DNA of 64,000 nt from Fidelibacterota bacterium UBA6531 (GTDB lineage Bacteria; Fidelibacterota; Marinisomatia; Marinisomatales; TCS55): positions 11,686 through 75,685 of the forward strand of contig DJKX01000051.1 of assembly GCA_002436185.1 (NCBI GenBank), given 5' to 3'. Below the pieces are notes generated by a model, which saw nothing but the letters and a program-made list of their open reading frames with translations, made no database searches and was not told the origin of the DNA. This document shows, in pieces, positions 55,371 to 63,310 of this stretch; position 1 is the stretch's first letter; each line of letters starts with the position of its first letter. A program made the translations under genes and the position numbers.

Positions 55371-56198
55371 ATGTATAAGAATAAAATAATAATCTTAATA
55401 CTCCTAACGGGGATATGTAATCTCTCTGCAGAGATATATAGAATTGGTGATTATGTTGCTGATTTTACAGATTCTCTTTGTACTTCGGATACAGAATGGA
55501 CCTTGTATGATTATTATGGTGAATTGAATGGTGGAGACAATAGGGTCATATGGCTGGTTTTTTTCAATACTTCGTCTCGCCGCTGCCAATTAGAAGCAGC
55601 CTATACTCAAACCATACAAAATTTATATGAAAATCAAGGCTTGGTTACAGTGGGAATTGGATCAGGTTGGAATAATGAATTTGAATGTAAAGACTGGAGT
55701 AAGAATTATAGCGTCATATATCCGATAATTAATGATAATCGCTTAAACCTCAGAAGTTTATTTGCTGAAGAAACAGTACCTCACCATGTATTAATTGATC
55801 ACAATATGCAAATTGTTTATACAGAAAAAGGTACAATAATGCCCCCCATGGGTAATGAATTTCTTTTAACCCTGAATTCAGCTATTCAAAATATGAACGC
55901 CTTAACTTCTATTGATGACTCATTGCTTCCTGATAATCCTAAATTGAATTCATGTTATCCTAATCCATTCAATAATACGACAACAATTTCTTACTCGATA
56001 AATAAGGAAACTCCCGTAAATATCAATGTGTTGGATTTACAGGGAAGAAATATGAATTTGATAAAATCTTATTCTTCTCAAACACCTGGTACATATACTT
56101 TTTCGTGGAATGCAAATGAGTATCCAAGTGGTGTTTATTTTATACAATTAGTTACAAATAATGATATTCAGCATCAAAAAGTTTTATTAATAAAATAA
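55371..56198 (+). CDS. Secreted thioredoxin-like (redoxin) protein with T9SS sorting domain
   Basis: 275 residues from the ATG at 55371 (a TTG two codons upstream is less likely), with signal peptide MYKNKIIILILLTGICNLSA. A thioredoxin fold of the AhpC/TSA-ResA type covers about 20-170 (IGDYVADFT, WLVFFNTSSRRCQLEAAYTQ, TVGIGSG, VPHHVLIDHN with the cis-proline). The normal CxxC reads SRRC here, so the attacking cysteine is missing. The tail is a Por-type domain (CYPNPFNNTTTISY, NVLDLQGR, GVYFIQL). It follows the receptor by 77 bases and may be co-expressed. Confidence 0.8.
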   Translation: MYKNKIIILILLTGICNLSAEIYRIGDYVADFTDSLCTSDTEWTLYDYYGELNGGDNRVIWLVFFNTSSRRCQLEAAYTQTIQNLYENQGLVTVGIGSGWNNEFECKDWSKNYSVIYPIINDNRLNLRSLFAEETVPHHVLIDHNMQIVYTEKGTIMPPMGNEFLLTLNSAIQNMNALTSIDDSLLPDNPKLNSCYPNPFNNTTTISYSINKETPVNINVLDLQGRNMNLIKSYSSQTPGTYTFSWNANEYPSGVYFIQLVTNNDIQHQKVLLIK

Positions 56199-56225
56199 TC
56201 CTTTTGCTTTGTAATTATAATTCAT

Positions 56226-56250
56226 AAACCACCCTTGAGGTGGTTTTTTT
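56226..56250 (+). terminator. Intrinsic terminator after the redoxin gene
   Basis: AAACCACC (56226-56233) pairs with GGTGGTTT (56239-56246) around a 5-base loop, followed by T to 56250. It lies 28 bases after the redoxin stop codon and closes the sigma/FecR/receptor/redoxin region. Confidence 0.85.
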
Positions 56251-56358
56251 GTGATATTTATCACTATTACAAATTGTAAAAATTCGTATAATCCGATTAA
56301 TAATCTATTTTATACACTTCAGTCATTACTTTGTTAATTTCTAGATGGATAAAATAGA

Positions 56359-57045
56359 ATGAGTTTTATAAATACACCTCCTCAAATATCTATTCCAATA
56401 ACAGGCAGTGCAGAAACATTTCCTGTCCATCAGATATATTGTGTTGGGAGAAATTACCAAAAACATATTTCTGAAATGGGATACAGCCAAGGAAAGACCG
56501 TACCTTTTGTTTTATTCTTAAAACCACCGGATGCTGTCGTGCAAAATGGTCAAACAGTATGCATGCCGGGATTTACAAATGATTTCCAGCACGAAGTTGA
56601 GTTGGTAATTGCAATAAAAAAAGAAGGAAGTAAAATATCAGAAAAATTGGCATTAGAATATGTTTTTGGTTATTCAGTGGGTATTGATTTAACCTGTCGG
56701 GATTTGCAGAATGAAGCTAAAAAGAAAGGCCGACCCTGGACTTTTGCAAAAAGTTTACAAAACTCTGCACCAATTTCAGATATTACTCCCGTTGAAAAAT
56801 GCGGTTATTTACAAGAGGGTAATATTCAATTAAGTGTAAATGGAAATATTCGTCAAAAGAATGATTTAAAAAATATGATCAGGCCGGTTCAGAAAATTAT
56901 TTCTGAATTATCTCAATTTTATACATTGTTTCCTGGCGATATCATTTTCACAGGTACACCTGACGGAGTAGGTAAGTTGAAAAAAGGTGATAGGATATTT
57001 GCTGAAATTGATGGATTGGAGCCCTTAACAATAACTATCAATTAA
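56359..57045 (+). CDS. Fumarylacetoacetate hydrolase (FAH) family protein
   Basis: 228 residues, cytoplasmic. FAH-domain hallmarks: IYCVGRNYQKHISEMG, FLKPPDAVV, the metal ligands in DFQHEVELVIAI, GIDLTCRDLQ and GRPWTFAKSLQNSAP, and FTGTPDGVG near the C-terminus. Compact proteins of this length act on small oxo-acids (acylpyruvate hydrolase, oxaloacetate decarboxylase or similar); the substrate cannot be chosen from sequence. It follows a terminator and a 108-base gap, and the YjbQ pair starts 19 bases later. Confidence 0.9.
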   Translation: MSFINTPPQISIPITGSAETFPVHQIYCVGRNYQKHISEMGYSQGKTVPFVLFLKPPDAVVQNGQTVCMPGFTNDFQHEVELVIAIKKEGSKISEKLALEYVFGYSVGIDLTCRDLQNEAKKKGRPWTFAKSLQNSAPISDITPVEKCGYLQEGNIQLSVNGNIRQKNDLKNMIRPVQKIISELSQFYTLFPGDIIFTGTPDGVGKLKKGDRIFAEIDGLEPLTITIN

Positions 57046-57064
57046 GAAACGAAAGTAAAAAATA

Positions 57065-57487
57065 ATGAAATCATATAACAAAGAACTTTGGTTCAATATT
57101 CCTGAACGAATGGGATTTGTAAATATAACTGCAGATGTTGATTCTGCTATTCAGGAAAGTGGAATTAGTAATGGGTTGTGTTTGGTTAATGCTATGCATA
57201 TTACTGCTTCGGTGTTTATTAATGATGATGAATCTGGGTTACATGAAGATTATAAGCGATGGTTGGAAGGTCTTGCACCTTTTGATCCCAGCCCTTCTCG
57301 GTATTATCATAATCGTACCGGTGAAGATAATGGAGATGCTCACCATAAAAGGCAAATCATGGGCAGGGAAGTGGTGATTGCTGTGACAGATGGTCGGTTG
57401 CACTTTGGTACTTGGGAACAAATATTTTATGGTGAATTTGATGGCAAAAGAGACAAACGTGTTTTGGTTAAAATTATTGGAGAATAA
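57065..57487 (+). CDS. yjbQ: YjbQ/UPF0047 family protein, first of a tandem pair
   Basis: 140 residues. UPF0047 fold: [34 protein letters not shown] and [14 protein letters not shown]. Members have weak thiamine-phosphate synthase activity in E. coli and Thermotoga, but their native function is unsettled. This copy has a long loop with [13 protein letters not shown] and differs clearly from the next gene, so it is a different subfamily rather than a recent duplicate. The next gene starts at the base after its stop. Confidence 0.88.
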   Translation: MKSYNKELWFNIPERMGFVNITADVDSAIQESGISNGLCLVNAMHITASVFINDDESGLHEDYKRWLEGLAPFDPSPSRYYHNRTGEDNGDAHHKRQIMGREVVIAVTDGRLHFGTWEQIFYGEFDGKRDKRVLVKIIGE

Positions 57488-57895
57488 ATGCTATTTAGGA
57501 AAGAACTGATTTTTTCCACCAATTGTCGTGAAGACCTTATTGATATAACATCAGAAATCAATTCAGCTATTAGAGAATCAACAATAAAAAGTGGTGTATG
57601 TAATATTTATGTTCCCCATGCAACATCGGGTGTTATTGTGAATGAAAACGATGATCCAAATATTATTCATGATGTGTTAGGTGTATTGAGAAAACTGGCT
57701 CCAAAAGGATCCTTTTTGCATGATAAGATTGACGGAAATGGTGATGCACATGTTAAATCAGCTATTGTAGGGCCGAGTGAATCTATTCCTTTTGAAAACA
57801 GCCGTTTATTATTGGGCACTTGGCAGAGTGTTATGTTATGCGAATTTGATGGACCGAAACAAAGCCGAAAAGTTATTATTACTTTAATAGATTGA
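57488..57895 (+). CDS. yjbQ: YjbQ/UPF0047 family protein, second of a tandem pair
   Basis: 135 residues. Family motifs: VPHATSGVIVNENDD, GNGDAHVKSAIVGPSESIPF, LLLGTWQSVMLCEFDGP. This is closer to the classical YjbQ sequence (HATSG, GTWQ) than the upstream copy. Both retain the conserved histidines (His in HATSG/HITAS and in DAH), so both may bind the same kind of metal or phosphate ligand. It starts immediately after the first copy, with the transglutaminase-like gene 12 bases on. Confidence 0.9.
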   Translation: MLFRKELIFSTNCREDLIDITSEINSAIRESTIKSGVCNIYVPHATSGVIVNENDDPNIIHDVLGVLRKLAPKGSFLHDKIDGNGDAHVKSAIVGPSESIPFENSRLLLGTWQSVMLCEFDGPKQSRKVIITLID

Positions 57896-57907
57896 AAATG
57901 ATTCCGA

Positions 57908-58609
57908 ATGACTGATTTTAGTGAATTAAATATTTCTGGTTTACCTGATGCAGAAAGGCTTGATGTTGAGAGTTGTCTTAAAGCGGATGAATTCATGGAT
58001 TTTGATCATTCCGATATTCAGTTTAAAGTACAAGAGATATCAAATGGGATTGAAGACCTTTGGGATAAAGCAAAAGCAATATATTATTTTGTGCGGGATG
58101 AGATAGTTTACGATTTTGCTCCTCTGATTAGGGACTCGGATAATTGGAAAGCATCCGTTATTTTAAAAGAAGGAAGAGGATTTTGTCATCAAAAGTCAAT
58201 TCTTCAATCAGCTTTATACAGAGCTGTAGGAATACCTTCAGCCTTAACGTATCATGATGCGATTGATTACCCATTACTAGAAACACGATATAAAGAAAGA
58301 ATTCCAGATGGAGTCCTATCATATCATGGGTTATCCCTTATCTATATGGATAATACTTGGATTAGACAAGACGCAACATTGGATGCAGGACTATGCTATC
58401 GTAGAGGTTATTGCATAACTGACGTTGAAAGGGGCAAGGAAATCTTATTACCTGAAAAAATAAAAAATGGTAAACCTCACTTCAAGATTCAAAAAGAACA
58501 TGGTTATTTTGAATCATTTGATCCCCGTTTTCGTGATAGTTTATTAGCACATCTCCCTGTGTGGAATGTATGGCGTTCTTTCGTAAAAAAAGAGCATTTA
58601 TCTATGTAA
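57908..58609 (+). CDS. Transglutaminase-like cysteine protease-fold protein
   Basis: 233 residues, no signal peptide. The transglutaminase-core has AKAIYYFVRDEIVYDF, the catalytic cysteine in GRGFCHQKSILQSALYRAVG and a histidine in LSYHGLSLIYM followed by WIRQDATLD for Asp. Cytoplasmic members of this group are probably peptidases or amidases rather than protein cross-linkers. It belongs to the run FAH-YjbQ-YjbQ-transglutaminase, but no shared pathway is known to me. After the stop the same frame stays open for 50 codons (see separate entry). Confidence 0.85.
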   Translation: MTDFSELNISGLPDAERLDVESCLKADEFMDFDHSDIQFKVQEISNGIEDLWDKAKAIYYFVRDEIVYDFAPLIRDSDNWKASVILKEGRGFCHQKSILQSALYRAVGIPSALTYHDAIDYPLLETRYKERIPDGVLSYHGLSLIYMDNTWIRQDATLDAGLCYRRGYCITDVERGKEILLPEKIKNGKPHFKIQKEHGYFESFDPRFRDSLLAHLPVWNVWRSFVKKEHLSM

Positions 58610-58762
58610 ACATCTTGTTGGTGTATTCCTTGCCAGCAAGAAGCACCTTTAATGAAAGCTCATTATAAAGATTTAAAGATATTGGATTGGAAATCTTTTC
58701 ATTTGGGATTAACTGGACACCGCATGATTGTGCAGCTTGGGCCTATCATTGAACCGTTATAG
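58610..58762 (+). other. In-frame open extension after the transglutaminase stop, possible remnant
   Basis: Following the TAA of the transglutaminase gene, the same frame continues for 50 codons to TAG at 58762, including the cysteine cluster CWCIPC. A separate ATG at 58652 could start a 36-residue peptide. It could be a decayed gene tail, a small protein or chance. I recognise no family. The rest of the 216-base gap up to the methyltransferase gene is AT-rich and shows nothing else. Confidence 0.2.
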
Positions 58763-58825
58763 ATTATTTTTAGTTTTAAAATATCTGTATTGTTATAGGA
58801 TCTAAAATCACCTAACTTTATTTCC

Positions 58826-59965
58826 ATGAAGGGTTATAAAGAAATTACGATTGATTTAAAATCAGCGCCTAATCGGAGAGATAAAATGGCCATCAGGGAA
58901 TTGAATTCCTTTTTCAATCCCGATGATTTTACGATTTATCTGAATGGACAAAAAATGACGCTGTACCTGCGAGCTTTGGATGTTCAGGAATTTGTCTTGG
59001 TCAAAAACACAGTGGAAGCTGACATGGGCTCTGAAACCCATTCCTTGCTCGCATCGATAGAACAATCCATACTGAATATTAAAAATTATGGAATTAAAAA
59101 CGGAAAGCGGGTATTTATTGATTTTAATAACGAACGTAAAGTCAAGGATAGAGTTGTAAAGGAAGGCCGTCGAGGAAAATATTTCTATGCAGTAAACCAT
59201 AAATACATCGATCAAAATACACAACTGCCAGATACATTTCAGAACCAGATTATTTGTGGTGACAGTCAAAAGGTATTGGAAAAACTTCCCAATAATTGTG
59301 TGGATATGGTTTTCACATCACCTCCTTACAATTTTGGATTGGATTACGAGGACGGGGAGGATGACCATAATTGGGACCTGTATTTCAAAAGATTATTCCG
59401 TATTCTAGATGAATGCATTCGGGTGTTAAAATATGGTGGGCGCCTTATCATAAATGTTCAGCCTCTTTTTTCTGACTATATCCCCAGCCACCATATGATC
59501 AGTCAGCATCTTATGCGGCGGAAGCTGATCTGGAAAGGAGAAGTCCTTTGGGAAAAGAACAATTACAATTGTAAATATACAGCCTGGGGAAGCTGGAAGA
59601 GCCCCAGTAATCCTTACCTGAAGTATACGTGGGAATTCATTGAGATCTTCTGCAAAGGGGAAATGAAAAAACCGGGAGATAAGGAGTTGATCGATATTTC
59701 TGCAGAAGAATTCAAGGAATGGGTAGTTGCCAAATGGTCAGTAGCTCCAGAACGTAAAATGAAAAAATATGACCATCCTGCCATGTTTCCGGAAAAGTTA
59801 GTTGAGCGGGTGCTGAAATTGTTCAGTTATAAAGAAGATATAATCTTGGATCCTTTCAATGGGGCAGGAACCACAACGTCTGTGGCTAATAAACTGGAGC
59901 GGCGATACTTGGGAATTGATACGTCTGAGCAATATTGCGAGACGGCCCGATCAAGATTGGAGTAA
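58826..59965 (+). CDS. DNA methyltransferase, beta class (N6-adenine or N4-cytosine), with N-terminal extension
   Basis: 379 residues. Motif IV TSPPY is at 164-168 (VFTSPPYNFGLDYEDGED) and precedes the AdoMet-binding motif I DPFNGAGTT at 342-350, which is the beta-class order. GRRGKYFYAVN and AWGSWKSPSNPYLKYTWEF lie between. The first ~130 residues are an unfamiliar extension that could contribute to DNA recognition. The TSPPY form is seen in both N4C and N6A enzymes, so the methylated base is open. It precedes the nuclease-like gene by 3 bases and forms a probable restriction-modification pair. Confidence 0.87.
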   Translation: MKGYKEITIDLKSAPNRRDKMAIRELNSFFNPDDFTIYLNGQKMTLYLRALDVQEFVLVKNTVEADMGSETHSLLASIEQSILNIKNYGIKNGKRVFIDFNNERKVKDRVVKEGRRGKYFYAVNHKYIDQNTQLPDTFQNQIICGDSQKVLEKLPNNCVDMVFTSPPYNFGLDYEDGEDDHNWDLYFKRLFRILDECIRVLKYGGRLIINVQPLFSDYIPSHHMISQHLMRRKLIWKGEVLWEKNNYNCKYTAWGSWKSPSNPYLKYTWEFIEIFCKGEMKKPGDKELIDISAEEFKEWVVAKWSVAPERKMKKYDHPAMFPEKLVERVLKLFSYKEDIILDPFNGAGTTTSVANKLERRYLGIDTSEQYCETARSRLE

Positions 59966-59968
59966 CTC

Positions 59969-60532
59969 TTGTTCAAAATCAAAGTTTCCAATAAGATCAT
60001 TGATTATGCGACGGGATTGGTGAATGAACATAATTTTGGTAACAGGGGATTCGCAGATGGAAATAAAGATGAGCAATTGACAGGTATCATTGGCCAATGT
60101 ACGGTACAGACCTTATTTCATGTAGATGTTATTACAGGCGAAGAGGGGTTTGACCATGGAGAAGATTTGAACTATAATGGATTATCCATCGATGTGAAGA
60201 CCATGGGCCGGACAACAGATGTGAAGGATTATTATGTGAATAATTTTATAGCTCTTCAGAAAGATTACCCAACTGATGCTTTTATTTTTTGTAGTTATTT
60301 TGAAGATAAAAAAGAACTGACAATTTGCGGTTGGTTGCCGAAAAATGAATTAAAAGCAAAAGCGAAATTCTTCAAAAAAGGAACAAAACGGTTTCGATCA
60401 GATAAAACCTGGTTTCGGACGAAAGCGGATCTGTACGAATTGCCCAATAAAAAGCTGCGTATAGCCAAAACACCAAAAAATCTAAAAGAACAATTGAAAG
60501 AATACGCCTTACTGATTAAAAGAAATGTGTAA
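59969..60532 (+). CDS. Probable type II restriction endonuclease, PD-(D/E)xK-like
   Basis: 187 residues. It starts at a TTG with GGAG 6 bases upstream. A PD-(D/E)xK-type core can be read as GEDLNYNGLSIDVKT (Asp75-x-Lys77 as the D/ExK), following IIGQCTVQTLF, which contains a helix typical of this fold. The remainder is basic and rich in Lys (KKGTKRFRSDKTWFR), consistent with DNA binding. I cannot assign a named family. The location 3 bases after a DNA methyltransferase is the main support. Alternatives are a phage-type or repair nuclease. Confidence 0.6.
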   Translation: MFKIKVSNKIIDYATGLVNEHNFGNRGFADGNKDEQLTGIIGQCTVQTLFHVDVITGEEGFDHGEDLNYNGLSIDVKTMGRTTDVKDYYVNNFIALQKDYPTDAFIFCSYFEDKKELTICGWLPKNELKAKAKFFKKGTKRFRSDKTWFRTKADLYELPNKKLRIAKTPKNLKEQLKEYALLIKRNV

Positions 60533-60582
60533 ATTCAAATAATTATGTTAAAAAGTTTTGCCAGTTTTTTTTAACCTATTGC

Positions 60583-60594
60583 CACCAATTGGTG
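60583..60594. promoter_or_regulatory. 12-bp perfect palindrome upstream of TonB receptor, possible operator
   Basis: CACCAATTGGTG is a perfect inverted repeat 64 bases before the receptor ATG and 50 bases after the nuclease stop. Its place and symmetry fit a dimeric repressor site. No known regulator motif matches in my memory. Confidence 0.3.
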
Positions 60595-60658
60595 TCTATG
60601 GAAGTACAGTCCTGAACGATTTCTTATTCTTTAATCAATAAATTATTTCGAGAAAAAA

Positions 60659-63169
60659 ATGAAGAAAATTCTTATACTACTACTTTTCACAACAATTTTG
60701 CTGGGCCAGCGTGGTGGTTCCCGGCAAATGCCGGCCATTGGCGTTTTACAGGGTGTTGTTTTGGATTCCGCTAGCAATGAACCCATCGAATATGCATCCA
60801 TTTCAATTGTCCGTACTCGCGATGATGAAATTATCACCGGGGGTGTGGCAGATGTGGGCGGTCGATTTAAAATCGAAGAAATACCCTTAGGTCGTTACCG
60901 GGTAGTAGTGGAGTTTATTGGCTATGAAAAAGCCGTTATTGAATCGATAAACCTTTTTCCTGGAGACAGGGGCGGTGGTATCGAACAGGATCTGGGTACG
61001 ATCGCTTTATCAGTTTCAATGATGCAGCTGCAGGAAGTGGAAGTTATTGGCGAAGTGCCGCAGTTTATCCAGACCATTGATAAAAAAATCTTTTTTGTGG
61101 ACCAGAGCCTGACTGTGCAGGGCGGCACTGCTTCCGATGCATTAAATAAAATTCCTTCTTTGGATGTGGATATCGACGGTAATATCAGCCTGCGCGGCGA
61201 CCAGAATGTGAATGTACTTATTGATGGTAAACCCAGCGGCCTTACGCATGGTGACCGACGAGCCATGGTGGATAATATTCCGGCGGCCATGATCGAACGG
61301 GTGGAAGTAATCACCAATCCTTCCGCGAAATATGACCCTGACGGCATGGGCGGAATCATTAACATAATTTTAAAGCGCGGCCAGTTTGAAGGTGTTAATG
61401 GTAATACCTCTATTACTGCTGGACAATTTGATCAATTCAATGCCTCCGGAATGCTCAACTTCCGCCGGGAAAAATTTAATTTATTTACCAACGCGAGTTA
61501 TCGGGAAGGCTATCGCCAGGGTGATGGGTTCCGTACATTTATTATGGATTATGAAACCACTCCTGATGATACATCTAAACAGAATACATCAAGGATTAGA
61601 ATGCCAGTGTCTAAGACCTTAAAGCTGGGTGGGGACTACTATGTGACGGAAAAACAAACGTTTTCACTTATCACAACATTTAGTGACCATGATAACACGT
61701 CTGAAGAGAGCTTACATTACATCTATCCCTTGGAATATGAAGTCCATCAAGATGAAATAGATTTTGGTGCAACCAACGCGTTGGATCTGACATACGTTAG
61801 AGATTATGAAGATCCTCAGCAGAAACTGGAATTTGACATGTCTTATTCTTCCAGCGTTGATAAAGTAAAAGAGACAGCAGAAGAAGACCATGAAGAAGAA
61901 GACCATGAAGAAGAAGATCACGGTAATGAACTTGGACACGCCCATGCAGATGAATCACGTTCCAATTTAGTAATTAGAGGTGATTATACTCATCCATTCG
62001 GTGACAATACGCTTCTAGAGATAGGATTTAAAGGTACAATAAAAGATTTTAACTCAGAACTAGAATACTTAATGCCCTATGATTTTATGCACAGGGAAGA
62101 TGTTTATGCGTTTTACGCAACACTGGCCCATGATTTCAGCGCCATCTGGGGCCTTAAGCTGGGCCTTCGTTTTGAACAAGTTGAAACCAGCATACGCATG
62201 AATGCCAACGGCGCACAGGACACAACAAATATTTTCACTACACTGATTGATAATGCTATTGCCGAAGCACCATTTTCAAATCCTTATTTTAAAATATATC
62301 CAAGTATGTTTTGGATGTACACAATTTCAGAAAAAGACCAGCTGCAGTTCGGGTATAGCAAACGGGTGAACCGCCCGCGTCGCTGGTCCTCGAACCCTTT
62401 TCCCCGGAATTTTTTTGATACCAGCCATATTCGCGTCGGCAATCCCTATGTTAAACCAGAATTCAGTGATGTAATGGAATTAAACTTTTCTCACTTTGAC
62501 CGTAAGCTGACCTTAAATACGGGAGTATATTACAAAAAAGTAGTAGATATAATGCGCTGGTGGGATAGTGATTTCATAGAGGTAGGTGATACAACCTACG
62601 AGGTGATTTCTTCAGATAATGCCGGCTTCGGTGAGTCTAATGGCATTGAATTCATGGTCAATTACCGGCCCATATCTTTGATCAGTCTAATGGTATCTTT
62701 GACAACATGGAATTCACGTACCTATGGATCCGGTGAAGCGGATCTTAATGGAACATCCAGTGGATATTTTGCCTGGGGTATGTCAACAATCACGATACCG
62801 CGCATCGCCCGGATTGAGCTTTCTTCTCGTTATAGAGGACCCATGCAGTTTAATGACGGAAGTACAGAAGGAAATTTCACCATGGACCTGGCCGTACAGA
62901 AAGGATTCCTGGATAATCGTTTGAATTTGACCTTCAAAGTCAGCGACGTGTTTGACAGCGGCAAGTTCAGGATCAATACTGAACAGGAAGTGGACCTGGG
63001 CAGTTCAAGCTATACACAGATCATGGAAGCCGAGCGGCGCCGTTCCCCGCGCACCATGTATCTGACCTTAAGTTATAACTTCGGTAAGATGGAGCAAAAG
63101 AAACGCTGGGGCCGCGATGGAGAACGTGAACACGGCGGCGGCGGTGGCGGAATGGATATGGATTACTGA
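60659..63169 (+). CDS. TonB-dependent receptor/outer-membrane beta-barrel protein with His/Glu-rich loop
   Basis: 836 residues, signal peptide MKKILILLLFTTILLGQ. A carboxypeptidase-regulatory domain is at about 28-105 (GVVLDSASNEPIEYASIS), a plug about 130-240 (ALNKIPSLDVDIDGNISLRG, YDPDGMGGIINIIL), then a barrel of the outer_membrane_beta-barrel type with the NP-R-W region RVNRPRRWSSNPFPRNF. Near residues 408-425 a loop carries DHEEEDHEEEDHGNELGHAH, a likely metal-binding stretch. The C-terminus carries a glycine tail (GGGGGMDMDY). The substrate is unknown; divalent metal is an inference from the loop. Confidence 0.85.
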   Translation: MKKILILLLFTTILLGQRGGSRQMPAIGVLQGVVLDSASNEPIEYASISIVRTRDDEIITGGVADVGGRFKIEEIPLGRYRVVVEFIGYEKAVIESINLFPGDRGGGIEQDLGTIALSVSMMQLQEVEVIGEVPQFIQTIDKKIFFVDQSLTVQGGTASDALNKIPSLDVDIDGNISLRGDQNVNVLIDGKPSGLTHGDRRAMVDNIPAAMIERVEVITNPSAKYDPDGMGGIINIILKRGQFEGVNGNTSITAGQFDQFNASGMLNFRREKFNLFTNASYREGYRQGDGFRTFIMDYETTPDDTSKQNTSRIRMPVSKTLKLGGDYYVTEKQTFSLITTFSDHDNTSEESLHYIYPLEYEVHQDEIDFGATNALDLTYVRDYEDPQQKLEFDMSYSSSVDKVKETAEEDHEEEDHEEEDHGNELGHAHADESRSNLVIRGDYTHPFGDNTLLEIGFKGTIKDFNSELEYLMPYDFMHREDVYAFYATLAHDFSAIWGLKLGLRFEQVETSIRMNANGAQDTTNIFTTLIDNAIAEAPFSNPYFKIYPSMFWMYTISEKDQLQFGYSKRVNRPRRWSSNPFPRNFFDTSHIRVGNPYVKPEFSDVMELNFSHFDRKLTLNTGVYYKKVVDIMRWWDSDFIEVGDTTYEVISSDNAGFGESNGIEFMVNYRPISLISLMVSLTTWNSRTYGSGEADLNGTSSGYFAWGMSTITIPRIARIELSSRYRGPMQFNDGSTEGNFTMDLAVQKGFLDNRLNLTFKVSDVFDSGKFRINTEQEVDLGSSSYTQIMEAERRRSPRTMYLTLSYNFGKMEQKKRWGRDGEREHGGGGGGMDMDY

Positions 63170-63310
63170 TCGCTGAATTTTGATTCCAGCGGCGTCCGGT
63201 AAGGCAGGAAGGAGATCAAATTTTTCAGTAATCAATCTTGAATCTATAATGTAAAACAAAAGTTGCCGATTAGAGATCCCGGTGGTTTTCGTAAATAAGG
63301 AGTTTTCCCT

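Noticed and set aside
60547..60575. Inverted repeat GTTAAAAA...TTTTTAAC after the nuclease gene as a terminator
   Set aside because: The T run is itself part of an AT-only stem with a 13-base loop, so stable hairpin plus free T-tract is not present.
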